The notes under the pieces were generated by a model, which worked only from the letters and a program-made list of their open reading frames with translations, had not been told where the DNA came from and did no database searches. 64,000 bases of DNA from Alphaproteobacteria bacterium (GTDB lineage: Bacteria; Myxococcota_A; UBA796; GCA-2862545), in the NCBI GenBank assembly GCA_020632885.1, contig JACKEQ010000003.1, positions 496,001-560,000 of the forward strand, read 5' to 3'. This document shows positions 36,826-45,374 of this stretch, piece by piece (the first letter of the stretch is position 1; every line of letters begins with the position of its first letter). The position numbers were made by a program, and so were the translations under genes.

Positions 36826-39800
36826 ATGTTCTCCATGCGCGGCGCCGTTCACATCGGTCCCTACAGGCTGCGGCGGGCCATCGGCACCACCGCGACCACC
36901 ACCGTCTGGGCGGCCACCCATGGTCCCAGCCAACGCACCGTCGCGCTCGAGGTCCTCACGTCGGAGGCCGGCGACGTCCAGCTCCACCTGAAGAACTTCC
37001 GCATCGGGCTGCGCCGCAGCGCCGAGCTCGCCAACCCCAACATCCTCCATGTCTACGATGCGGGCGAGGTGGACGGCGTGGCGGAGGCCGCCAGCGGAGG
37101 CAAGCTCAAGGCCGGCCTGCCCTGGCAGGTCACCGAGCTCTGCAGCGGTGGCTCCGTCGACGAGATCAAGCGCCCCTTCCGGTGGTCCGAGCTGAAGGGG
37201 ATCCTGGTGGGCCTGCTGGACGGGCTCGCCCACATGCACAGCCGGGGGATCGTCCACGGCGCCCTCGCCCCCGAGCACATCCTGCTCAACGGCCCGAAGG
37301 ACGAGCGCACCGGCATCAAGCTCGCGGGCATGCGCCTGGGTACCTACGTCGACGGCATGGTGCTCGAGGAGGACTGGGCCGCGCTCGGCACCGGTCTGCA
37401 CTACATGGCCCCCGAGCAGCTCCGCCGCGACTGGCGGAACGTGGGGCCCGCCTCCGATCTCTACGCGCTCGGCTGCCTCGCGTGGCACCTGGCCTGCAAC
37501 CGCCGCCCGTTCCGTGGCCTGCGCGAGAAGCACCTCGTCGACGCGCAGCTCGACCGGTCCCTGCCCACCCTCGACCCCACCGGGCCCGTGCCCGAAGGCC
37601 TCGAGGAGTGGCTCGACCGTCTCACCCGGAAGGCGCCCGCCAAGCGCTTCCAGCGTGCGGCCGACGCGGCGTGGGCCCTCATCCGCCTCGGCGACGTCGC
37701 GCGCGACCTGCCGGTCACCCAGGCGGACGCCCTCGTGGTGGCCCTCGACGACTCTCCGCGCGCGTTCGTCCAGCACGAGTCCGGCCAGTTCGACATGAAC
37801 GCCATCCGCCGCGAGCTCGAGCGCAACGAGCCGGACGTCGCGTTCAGCACGGAGCCCGAGCTCACCCAGGCCGAGCTCACCGTGTTCCAGGGCACCCTGT
37901 CCCCGGACGTCCCGCCCGTGCCCGCCACCTGGCAGGAGAAGGTGGAGTACCGCTACGAGCGCCCGCGCGGCTCGGGGCTCGGGCTGTTCGCGCTCATGCG
38001 CCAGCCCATGCTCGACCGCGAGGTGGAGCGCACGCTGCTCTGGGAGGCCTTCCGCGACGTCGTCCAGAACCGCTCGGGGCGCCTGGTCGTGCTGTCGGGG
38101 CGGGCGGGGATCGGGAAGACGCACGTCGCACGGTGGCTCTGCGAGCGGGCCCACGAGCTCGGCGCAGCCACGGTGCTCAAGGCCACCCACGCCCGCACGG
38201 AGTCGCCCGGCACCAGCGTGCGGCGCATGTTCACCACGCACCTCCGCGCCGGTCGGCTCGACCGGGAGGGCGTGTTCGAGCGCGTGAAGACCTACCTGTT
38301 CGAGCGCGGCGTGCGCCAGATCGACGAGGTGGAGGCGCTGACGGACCTCGTCTCCCCGGACGTGCGGGCCGACGCGTCCACACGCAGGGTGTCCGGGGTC
38401 GAGGAGCGGCACTCCACGGTCCGCCGGTTCTTCCGGCTCCTGACGCTCGAGCGGCCGCTGATCGTGTGGCTGGAGGACGCCCACTGGGGCAACGACGCGC
38501 TCGGCCTGGCCTACTCGGTCATGGAGAACCAGCGCTACTCGCCCATGCCGGTGCTCTTCGTGCTCACCCCGCGCGACGAGACCATCGCCGAGCGCCCCGT
38601 GGAGCGCGCCCTCATCCAGGAGATCCTGAAGCTCGAAGGCACCATGGAGATCGCGGTCGGTCCCCTGCCCCGCCCGTACCAGCAGGATCTCCTGCAGCGC
38701 GTGCTGGGGCTCGAGGAGTCCCTGGCCACGCAGGTCTGCGAGCGTACCAGCGGAAATCCGCAGCTCGCCGTGGAGGTCGTGGGCGACTGGGTCCAGCGCG
38801 GTGTGCTCGATCCCACCGTCCAGGGCTTCGAGCTCGCCCCGGGCGAGCAGCTCGTGCTCCCCGACGACCTCCATGCCGTGTGGATGCGCCGCGTGGAGCG
38901 CGTGCTCATGGGGCTTCCCCCAGAGGCGTCGAGCTTCCTGGAGGCCGCCGCCATCCTCGGGCTGGAGGTGGACGAGGAGGAGTGGGCCCAGGTCACCGAC
39001 CACCCCGACGGCTTCTACTTCCCGTACTTCCTCGAGAAGGGCGGCAAGGCCTTCTTCCCGCACAACGCGCGCATCCGCGCCAAGCTCGCCGAGCGCCTGC
39101 TCGACTTCCGGCTCGCGGAGGAGACCGACACCGGCTGGGCCTTCAGCCACGGGATGATCCGCGAGTCGCTCATCCGCTGGGCCCGTGACACCGGGCGCTA
39201 CGAGCAACACCACCGCGCCGCGGCCGCCATGCTGCGGGTGAAGATGCGCATCACGGGCGACCACCTCTGGGAGCGTCTGGGCGACCACCTGCACGCCGCG
39301 GGTGAGCTGGAGGAGGCGCTCGAGCCCATGATGCGCGGGGTGGCCGAGCGAAAGAGCACCAGCGGCGTGAAGCCCGCCCTGTCGCTGCTCGCGGTGTGCG
39401 AGGACACCATGGAGCGCCTGAACCTGCCGGCGAAGGACCCCCGGTGGGGTCAGCTCTGGATCGTCCGCGCCCAGCTCGAGTTCATGCGCGGCAACTACGC
39501 CGACGCCGAGCAGTGGGCGCGCCGGGCAGCCCTGACCGCCTCCGAGCACAGCTGGGCCGAGTGGCGGGAGGTGCTGCAGGAGGCCGTGTTCCGGCAGGCG
39601 CAGATCGCGCTGCGGCGCTCGGAGCTCGCGGGTGCGGAGCAGCTCCTCAACCAGCTCAAGGCGTCCGTGTCGGAGGACAACGACCCCAACCTCTACGCGA
39701 AGGCCATGCACGGGCTCGCGAGCGTGGCCCGGTCCCGCGGGATGCTCGACCAGGCGCTCGCGTACTTCAGCGAGGCCCGGCGCTACTTCGAGCAGGCCGG

Positions 39801-40461
39801 CAATCGCGTGGGTGTGGCCGACGCCTGGAAGGACATGGCGGACCTCGACCTCCGCCAGGGCGAGCTGGACGGGGCGGCCGGGCTCTACAAGCGGGCCCTC
39901 GAGGTCTACGAGGAGGAAGGTGAGCGGCACCAGATGGCCGCCTGCCTGAACGGGCTCGCGGAGGTCTCGCGCGGCCGGGGCGACGTCGGGGAGGCCGAGC
40001 TCGGCTACCGTCACGCGCTCCAGATCTACGAGTCCACGGGCAGCGCGCAGGCCGTGATCCCCCGCCTCAACCTGGCCCTGCTGCACCTCAAGAAGGCCGA
40101 CTACGACGAGGCGGATCGGGAGGCGCGACGCGCCATGGACCGGCTGACGGAGATCGGGCGTCCCCGCGAGCTCGGAGCCACGCACGTCGTGCTCCTGGCC
40201 TCCAGCGCCGGTCGCCGGGACTGGACGGCCTTCGACGAGCACCTCGAGGCCGCGACGGAATCGGTGCGCAAGACCGGGCTGTGCGAGGCCGACGTGGCGT
40301 GGTGCGCACACAAGGCCGGCGACCTCGCGCTCCAGGCCGACCGCGCGGGCCGCTCCAGGGCCGCCTACCGCTTCGCCTGGTACCAGTACCGCGCGCTGAA
40401 CGACGAGCCGGGCATGCAGCGTGTGGAGGCCGTGATCGGAGACCCCGAGGACTTCGCGTGA
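36826..40461 (+). CDS. Pseudokinase-AAA ATPase-TPR signalling protein
   Basis: 1211 aa. Residues 1-290: Ser/Thr-kinase fold without catalysis. The VAIK Lys is lost (VALEVL), the catalytic loop is HGALAPEHILL, and DFG reads AGMRLG, yet GLHYMAPEQL and the Asp-Leu-Tyr-Ala-Leu-Gly helix are kept. About 395-700: AAA-type ATPase with RAGIGKTHVA (Walker A, about 425) and LIVWLEDAHW (Walker B). About 780-1190: TPR-like helical repeats (EQWARRAALTA, LASVARSRGMLDQALAYFSEA, LNGLAEVSRGRGDVGEAELGY). Myxobacteria have many active kinase-AAA-TPR proteins of this type; here the kinase part is inactive by sequence. ATG 36826 or 36835. Its end overlaps the Rieske oxygenase start (GTGA). Confidence 0.88.
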   Translation: MFSMRGAVHIGPYRLRRAIGTTATTTVWAATHGPSQRTVALEVLTSEAGDVQLHLKNFRIGLRRSAELANPNILHVYDAGEVDGVAEAASGGKLKAGLPWQVTELCSGGSVDEIKRPFRWSELKGILVGLLDGLAHMHSRGIVHGALAPEHILLNGPKDERTGIKLAGMRLGTYVDGMVLEEDWAALGTGLHYMAPEQLRRDWRNVGPASDLYALGCLAWHLACNRRPFRGLREKHLVDAQLDRSLPTLDPTGPVPEGLEEWLDRLTRKAPAKRFQRAADAAWALIRLGDVARDLPVTQADALVVALDDSPRAFVQHESGQFDMNAIRRELERNEPDVAFSTEPELTQAELTVFQGTLSPDVPPVPATWQEKVEYRYERPRGSGLGLFALMRQPMLDREVERTLLWEAFRDVVQNRSGRLVVLSGRAGIGKTHVARWLCERAHELGAATVLKATHARTESPGTSVRRMFTTHLRAGRLDREGVFERVKTYLFERGVRQIDEVEALTDLVSPDVRADASTRRVSGVEERHSTVRRFFRLLTLERPLIVWLEDAHWGNDALGLAYSVMENQRYSPMPVLFVLTPRDETIAERPVERALIQEILKLEGTMEIAVGPLPRPYQQDLLQRVLGLEESLATQVCERTSGNPQLAVEVVGDWVQRGVLDPTVQGFELAPGEQLVLPDDLHAVWMRRVERVLMGLPPEASSFLEAAAILGLEVDEEEWAQVTDHPDGFYFPYFLEKGGKAFFPHNARIRAKLAERLLDFRLAEETDTGWAFSHGMIRESLIRWARDTGRYEQHHRAAAAMLRVKMRITGDHLWERLGDHLHAAGELEEALEPMMRGVAERKSTSGVKPALSLLAVCEDTMERLNLPAKDPRWGQLWIVRAQLEFMRGNYADAEQWARRAALTASEHSWAEWREVLQEAVFRQAQIALRRSELAGAEQLLNQLKASVSEDNDPNLYAKAMHGLASVARSRGMLDQALAYFSEARRYFEQAGNRVGVADAWKDMADLDLRQGELDGAAGLYKRALEVYEEEGERHQMAACLNGLAEVSRGRGDVGEAELGYRHALQIYESTGSAQAVIPRLNLALLHLKKADYDEADREARRAMDRLTEIGRPRELGATHVVLLASSAGRRDWTAFDEHLEAATESVRKTGLCEADVAWCAHKAGDLALQADRAGRSRAAYRFAWYQYRALNDEPGMQRVEAVIGDPEDFA

Positions 40462-41495
40462 CGGCCACGGAGACCGGCTTCGGGTTCAAGGCAGCCTGGT
40501 ACGTCGCGGCCACGTCTGCCGAGGTCACGGACCGGCCCCTCCCGCGCACCGTGCTGGGCGTGCCCCTCGTGCTCTTCCGCACCAGGGAGGGCGTCGGGGC
40601 GCTGCTGGATCGCTGCCCCCACCGCGGGGTGCCCCTGTCCCTCGGGTTCGTGAAGGGTGGCGCGCTGCACTGCGGGTACCACGGATGGTCCTTCGACACC
40701 GGGGGCGCGTGCACCGCGGTCCCCGGCCTGCTCGACCCCACGCCCAACCCCGCGCGGTGCGTCACCGGCTACCCGGTGCGCGAGCAGCAGGGGCACGTCT
40801 GGGTGTGGATGGACCCCACACAGGAGCCCGTGGGCGAGCCGTTCACGTTCCGGCTCGCGGACGCCCCCGGATACCTCACCGTCCGCAAGCAGCTCGACGC
40901 GCCCGGCGGCCTGCTCGCCGTCGCCGAGAACGCGCTGGACGTGCCCCACACGCCCTTCGTGCACGCCGGCCTCTTCCGCTCCGAGGGAGACCGCAACGAG
41001 ATCACCTGCGTGATCGAGCGCACCCGCGACCGCGTGGAGGTCGAGTACATCGGCGAGCCCCGGCCGGAGGGCATCGTCGCCCGGATCCTCTCGCCCTCGG
41101 GGGGCATCGTCACGCACTTCGACCGCTTCTACCTGCCCTGCATCGTGGAGGTCGAGTACCGGATCGGCGAGGAGAACCACATCGTGCTCAACGCGGCGTG
41201 CACGCCCGTCACGCCGGACAGCACGCGCCTCTACGCGGTGGTGTCGGTGCGCTCGCGGGTGCCCACGTGGCTCGTGCGCCCCATCGTGCAGCCCGCGGCC
41301 CTCTACATCTTCAGCCAGGACGTGAAGATCCTCGGCGAGCAGACCCGCATGGCAGCGACGTTCGGCGATCGGTACGTCTCCACCGAGATCGACCTGCTCG
41401 GCCCGCACATCGCCAGGCTGCTGCACCGCGCCGAGCGTGGCGAGCTCGACCAGCTCGACGAGCCCTACCGGCGGGAAGTCCGGATGATGGTCTGA
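40458..41495 (+). CDS. Rieske non-haem iron oxygenase, large-subunit type
   Basis: 345 aa, GTG start at 40458 overlapping the upstream stop. The Rieske [2Fe-2S] site is CPHRG ... CGYHGW (C-x-H, C-x2-H), then WVWMDP. The mononuclear iron site appears as NALDVPHTPFVHAGLF, with Asp and two His. This fits the aromatic-ring-hydroxylating or pheophorbide a oxygenase-like branch that uses large substrates. A matching reductase or ferredoxin is not in the window. Co-translated with the pseudokinase protein; the stop overlaps the start of the next gene (TGATG). Confidence 0.88.
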   Translation: MTATETGFGFKAAWYVAATSAEVTDRPLPRTVLGVPLVLFRTREGVGALLDRCPHRGVPLSLGFVKGGALHCGYHGWSFDTGGACTAVPGLLDPTPNPARCVTGYPVREQQGHVWVWMDPTQEPVGEPFTFRLADAPGYLTVRKQLDAPGGLLAVAENALDVPHTPFVHAGLFRSEGDRNEITCVIERTRDRVEVEYIGEPRPEGIVARILSPSGGIVTHFDRFYLPCIVEVEYRIGEENHIVLNAACTPVTPDSTRLYAVVSVRSRVPTWLVRPIVQPAALYIFSQDVKILGEQTRMAATFGDRYVSTEIDLLGPHIARLLHRAERGELDQLDEPYRREVRMMV

Positions 41496-42070
41496 TGCGC
41501 CTGCTCCTCGGGCTGCTGCCCCTGGTGGCGTTCTACGCGGCCGAATCGCTCTGGGGCATGAGGGCCGGCGTGCTCGCGGCGGTGCTCACGAGCCTGGTGG
41601 ACGTCGCGTACGGGCGGTTCGTCGACGGGCGTGTGAACCGCGTGGTCATCGTGTCCACCGTGCTGGTCGTGGCGCTCGGCGGGCTCTCGATCCTGGCGGG
41701 CGACGAGCGGTACGTGCTCTGGACCCCGGTGCTCGGCGATGGTGTGTTCGTGGCCCTGTTGCTGGCGAGCCTGGCGGCGTCCGAGGGGTCCGCGCTGGAG
41801 ATCGCGCTGCGGGAGCAGGACCCCGAGGCACCCGTGGACCTCGCAATGCGTGCCTTCCTCCGCGGCGTCACCGCACGGCTCTCCGCGAACCTCGCGCTGC
41901 ACGCCCTCCTCACCGCCTGGAGCACCACCCAGCCCCGCGAAACCTGGCTGTTCGTGAGCGGGCCCGTGCAGTACGGCCTGTTCGCGCTCCAGCTCCCGCT
42001 GGAGGTGGTCCTGGTGCGCCGCCTGGCCCCCGCCACCGACCCCGACGCAGGACCGCCCGGCGCGGGTTGA
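41495..42070 (+). CDS. Inner-membrane protein, YciB/IspZ-like
   Basis: 191 aa, five or six membrane segments (LLLGLLPLVAFYAAESLWG, AGVLAAVLTSLVDVAYGRF, VVIVSTVLVVALGGLSIL and others). The order and the loops LLPLVAFYAAE and GDERYVLWTPVLGDGVF resemble the YciB (IspZ) septation family, which influences cell-envelope synthesis, but the match is loose. TGATG overlap with the Rieske gene upstream, so it is in the same operon. Confidence 0.6.
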   Translation: MRLLLGLLPLVAFYAAESLWGMRAGVLAAVLTSLVDVAYGRFVDGRVNRVVIVSTVLVVALGGLSILAGDERYVLWTPVLGDGVFVALLLASLAASEGSALEIALREQDPEAPVDLAMRAFLRGVTARLSANLALHALLTAWSTTQPRETWLFVSGPVQYGLFALQLPLEVVLVRRLAPATDPDAGPPGAG

Positions 42071-42100
42071 CCCGCCGACCCGTTGTGCCATGATGCGCCC

Positions 42101-43069
42101 ATGTCCACGCAAGAGACCCACGACCGGCCTGCGCTCGCCCTCGTGATGACCGCCGGGCGCGAGCCCGGCCGGATGTTCCCCCTCGGGACCCACACCATCA
42201 TCCTGGGTCGGGATCCGGCGTGCGACGTGCACCTCGACGACCGCCGCGTGTCCAGGCAACACGCGCGGATCGAGCCCGAGGACGACGGCAGCCTGCTGCT
42301 CGTGGACAACGGCAGCTCCAACGGCACCTACGTCAACGGCGAGGAGGTCGGCTCGCACCACCTGGCCCTCGGGGATCGCATCGGTCTCGGGAAGGGCGTG
42401 CAGCTCACGGTCGCGTCGTTCGGATCGCTCCACGAGCGCACCGTCGCGTCCCAGCGCGCCGCGGCCGCCCATCGTGTGGCCCACGAGGCCGGCACCGCGT
42501 TCTCCGCGCTGTTCGAGGGCATGCTGGCCCGCGGCGCCACGCCGGAGGTCGTCGCCGAGCTCGCCCGGGAGGGCCTGGAGGCCGCCCGCACCCTGGCGCG
42601 CACCGGCGCACCGCGCGCGGAGGTGCAGGACATCGACCTCGCCCAGGTGCTCTCGGCCATCGAGGAGGCGCTGGACGACACGAGCCGCGTGACGATCGAC
42701 GCGGAGCCCGAGCTCGAGGTGTCCGGAGACCCCGAGGGGCTCGTCCAGGCCGTCCTGGAGGTCGTCGCTGCCGCCCTCGCCGCGGGCCCCGGGCCCGTCA
42801 CGGTCGAAGCGGGTCTCGTGGATCCCGACGAGCGGTCACTCCGGAAGCTCTGGCTGGCGGACGTCCCCCACGCCGTCATCCGGGTGCGCGACGCGGGCGA
42901 GATGCCCGTCTGGGAGCACCCCGAGGAGCCCTTCGCGCCCGAGGGCCACCGCGACCTGTCGCTGGCGGCCGGCATCGTGCGCGCCCACGAGGGACGCCTG
43001 GTGGTGCACTCGTCCGGCGGGGCCACCACGGTCCGGATCTACCTGCCGCTGGTCCTCTCGGAGGGGTAG
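42101..43069 (+). CDS. FHA-domain protein with degenerate histidine-kinase-type ATPase domain
   Basis: 322 aa. Residues 25-100: FHA domain with ILGRDPACDVHLDDRRVSRQHARIE, DNGSSNGTYVNGEEV and LALGDRIGLG, which binds phosphothreonine peptides. A helical middle (RAAAAHRVAHEAGTAFSALFEGML) resembles a DHp region without a phosphoacceptor His in the usual place. The last 130 residues look like a HATPase with GDPEGLVQAVLEVVAAAL, VRDAGEMP and LAAGIVRAHEGRLVVHSSGGATTVRIYLP, lacking a clear N box. It could be a reader of kinase output in this kinase-rich region. ATG 42101 preferred over 42083. Confidence 0.82.
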   Translation: MSTQETHDRPALALVMTAGREPGRMFPLGTHTIILGRDPACDVHLDDRRVSRQHARIEPEDDGSLLLVDNGSSNGTYVNGEEVGSHHLALGDRIGLGKGVQLTVASFGSLHERTVASQRAAAAHRVAHEAGTAFSALFEGMLARGATPEVVAELAREGLEAARTLARTGAPRAEVQDIDLAQVLSAIEEALDDTSRVTIDAEPELEVSGDPEGLVQAVLEVVAAALAAGPGPVTVEAGLVDPDERSLRKLWLADVPHAVIRVRDAGEMPVWEHPEEPFAPEGHRDLSLAAGIVRAHEGRLVVHSSGGATTVRIYLPLVLSEG

Positions 43070-43073
43070 TCCC

Positions 43074-43565
43074 CTATTCCATGGGGCCCAGCGTCCAGTC
43101 CAGGATCACCTCGAGGTCGCGCTCCACCACCGGGCCGTCGTTGCCGATCCAGGCCTCGAAGTGCAGCTGGGCGGTCTTCCCGGCCAGGGTGGCGGGATCG
43201 GTGCCGAAGAACCGCATGTGGAGGTCGGGGGTGTAGCGGGTGCCCGCCTCCTCACCGACGTTCCGGCACACGAAGCGCTCCTGGTAGGGCGGCGTGGCGT
43301 AGTCGACCCCGTCCACCACCGCGTCCATGTCGACGCGGTAGGCATCCGCCGCCTCGACGCCGACGAGCCGGATCTCGAACGGCGCGTAGGGAGCCCCGCC
43401 CTGCGGGGGGATCCCCATGTTCACGTGCCCGTCCGGCATGTTCCAGTCACCGCCCTGCGCGACGTCGAGGGTGGGCTCGTCGTTCGGCGTGCACTCGCCG
43501 CTCACGGGGGTCGAAGAGCCCTTGCAGGCCACGAGGAGGACGACGGCGACGAGACGGAGAGGCAT
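43074..43565 (-). CDS. Small secreted lipoprotein, function unknown
   Basis: 163 aa. MPLRLVAVVLLVACKGSS is a clear lipoprotein signal peptide (Cys 14). The mature part is soluble and beta-rich (DVAQGGDWNMPDGHVNMGIPPQGG, FEIRLVGVEAADAYRVDMDAVVDG), with a single conserved-looking RFVCRNVGEE. No family recognised. It follows the methyltransferase gene by 6 bases on the same strand. Confidence 0.78.
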   Translation of the reverse strand: MPLRLVAVVLLVACKGSSTPVSGECTPNDEPTLDVAQGGDWNMPDGHVNMGIPPQGGAPYAPFEIRLVGVEAADAYRVDMDAVVDGVDYATPPYQERFVCRNVGEEAGTRYTPDLHMRFFGTDPATLAGKTAQLHFEAWIGNDGPVVERDLEVILDWTLGPME

Positions 43566-43571
43566 GCCGGT

Positions 43572-44315
43572 TCATACCTGACCGTCGACGCACCCGCACA
43601 CCCAGTAGTCCACGGCCTTGCCGGGCACGGCGAGCATCCCGGGACGCGGCGGCGGCGCGCCCTTCTCGACCCGCACGACGAGGCGGCGGCCGATGCGCAG
43701 GAAGGCGTCGAAGGTGGCGTCGTCGAGCGGTCGTGGATCCGCGACCTCCCGGAACAGCGGGAAGCCCGGCGCCGCGCGTGCCGGAGTCTCGAACATCGGC
43801 GCACAGAACACGGCGTCCACAGGCTCCACCCGCGAGGCGAGCTCCACGGAGGGCATGGCGTGCACCCGGATCCGTCCGGCAGCGTCGGACCAGCGGCTGC
43901 CCTCGAGGCCCCGGAGGCCCGCCGACACGAGCTGCGCGACCCAGGGGCTCGCTTCCGCCCCCTCCACGACAGCCCCCGTGACGGCCGCGATGTGCAGCGC
44001 GTCCTGCGCCATCCCGAGCGTACCGTCGAGGACCCGGCGTACGGGACCCAGCGCCCGGATCAGCGGGTGCTCCGCGCCCGCCGCGACCTTCGCGTGGAGG
44101 AGCCCGACGTCCACGCGGAGCCGTCCCGACGGGCCCTGCAGCGACTCGCCATCGCCCGCCACCACGTAGGCGAGGTCCGACTCGTGGGTCGCGAGCATCC
44201 GGGCGAGCGCGCCGCGCCGGCGCACGAAGGGGCTACCCGTGGCCGCAGCGACCTCGCGTGCCCGGGCCTCGTGGGCGGTCGTGGGGTTGGCCCCGGTGGT
44301 GACCAGGACGCTCAG
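43572..44315 (-). CDS. SAM-dependent methyltransferase, RsmJ/DUF548-like, apparent CTG start
   Basis: About 247 aa. VLVTTGANPTTAHEARAREVA at the start, LHAKVAAGAEHPLIRALG, then the SAM-binding motif VLDGTLGMAQDALHIA, GAEASPWVAQLV, and VDAVFCAPMFETP (the usual DPMF motif with Ala for Asp). This is the RsmJ-like class of rRNA or unknown methyltransferases. There is no ATG, GTG or TTG between the end of the upstream gene and VLVTTG: the codons are CTG AGC GTC CTG GTC. The CTG at 44313-44315 overlaps the upstream stop as CTGA, in the way ATGA does elsewhere here, and is taken as the start. A lost start codon is the alternative. Confidence 0.72.
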   Translation of the reverse strand: MSVLVTTGANPTTAHEARAREVAAATGSPFVRRRGALARMLATHESDLAYVVAGDGESLQGPSGRLRVDVGLLHAKVAAGAEHPLIRALGPVRRVLDGTLGMAQDALHIAAVTGAVVEGAEASPWVAQLVSAGLRGLEGSRWSDAAGRIRVHAMPSVELASRVEPVDAVFCAPMFETPARAAPGFPLFREVADPRPLDDATFDAFLRIGRRLVVRVEKGAPPPRPGMLAVPGKAVDYWVCGCVDGQV

Positions 44316-45325
44316 AAGGCGTCCAGCACGAACCGTACCGCCTGCTCGGCGAGGTCGGCATCCGCGTTCACCGCGATGTGGGCGGTGTCGTCGCGCTCCA
44401 CGATCTCCTGGGGCGAGAGCCGCGGGAGCACGAGATCCTGGGAGCCTGCAGCCAGCGAGGGGTCGAGGGACGACCAGATCCACAGCGTGGGCGGGAGGGT
44501 CGGTGCGCTCGAGAACGCGCGCTCCATGGGAGGGTCGCCCGGCTTGAAGATCCGATCGAGCCCCGGCCCCACGAGCGGCTGCGCGGCCGACCACGCGTCG
44601 AGGTCGTCGTTGTGGCCCTCGATCACGACGGCCGCCGGCGTCGCGCCGTACGCGAGCACCTCGCCCACCGCGCGTCCCCCCTCGCCGAGGCCCACCAGCG
44701 CGAGCCGGTTTCGGTCCGGCTCGAACGGGAGCTCGACGCCGAGCAGGTCGCCGAAGCCGTCCTCCGCCACGAGGCGCCAGCCCCACTCGGCGGCCGCGCC
44801 GCCCGACCGGAAGAAGAGGTCCGCGTAGAAGTCGTTCTCGCGGGTGCCCGGCTTGTCGTGCCAGAGGTCTCCCCAGCAGTTCATCGGGAGCACGAGGGCC
44901 ACGTCCTCCTCGGCGAACGCCAACGGGAGCGCGCCCATGTGGTCGTCGTGCTCGATGGGGGCCGGGTACATCCCGAGAGTGGCGAAGACCATCCGGATGC
45001 CGAACGGCGCGGTGAGCCGCGTGACCTCCTGGAGCGACTGCCCGGCGAGCGGCTGCCCGCCCTCGGGCTGGTCGATGTAGTCGAAGCTCCCGCTGTGGAA
45101 CACGACCGCCGTGGCGAGCGGACGGTCCACCTCCGCGGGGTGCACGAAGTAGACGCGCGCGTCACGCCCGTCCGGGCACGCGAGGTCGAACGTGGCCTCG
45201 GTGACCACCCACCCGTCGATCGCGCCCGCCTGGGGCTCGAAGTCCACCGTCGAACGCGGCAGCTCGGACCGCTCGCCGTCCCAGCAGCCCGCCGCGAGCA
45301 GCAGCGGAAGCACCAGCCGTGTCAT
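44312..45325 (-). CDS. Lipoprotein with alpha/beta-hydrolase-like domain
   Basis: 337 aa. MTRLVLPLLLAAGCW is a lipoprotein signal (Cys 14). The mature part has VVFHSGSFDYID (oxyanion-hole type), ALVLPMNCWGDLWHD, LALVGLGEGGRAVGEVL (nucleophile elbow with Glu-Gly-Gly rather than Ser: G-L-G-E-G-G) and a late HIAVNADA. The nucleophile Ser is replaced, so catalysis is doubtful. GGAGG precedes the ATG. Overlaps the methyltransferase start and is divergent from the kinase gene at 45375. Confidence 0.72.
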   Translation of the reverse strand: MTRLVLPLLLAAGCWDGERSELPRSTVDFEPQAGAIDGWVVTEATFDLACPDGRDARVYFVHPAEVDRPLATAVVFHSGSFDYIDQPEGGQPLAGQSLQEVTRLTAPFGIRMVFATLGMYPAPIEHDDHMGALPLAFAEEDVALVLPMNCWGDLWHDKPGTRENDFYADLFFRSGGAAAEWGWRLVAEDGFGDLLGVELPFEPDRNRLALVGLGEGGRAVGEVLAYGATPAAVVIEGHNDDLDAWSAAQPLVGPGLDRIFKPGDPPMERAFSSAPTLPPTLWIWSSLDPSLAAGSQDLVLPRLSPQEIVERDDTAHIAVNADADLAEQAVRFVLDAF

Positions 45326-45374
45326 CCATCCTCCGCGTGCAGTATACAACCGTCCCCGCACCACCGATGGTAGG

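Noticed and set aside
36394..40311. 1305-residue open frame on the minus strand across the pseudokinase gene
   Set aside because: Antisense shadow of the + strand gene. Only its last 121 codons (from ATG 36759) have a ribosome-binding site and a plausible fold.
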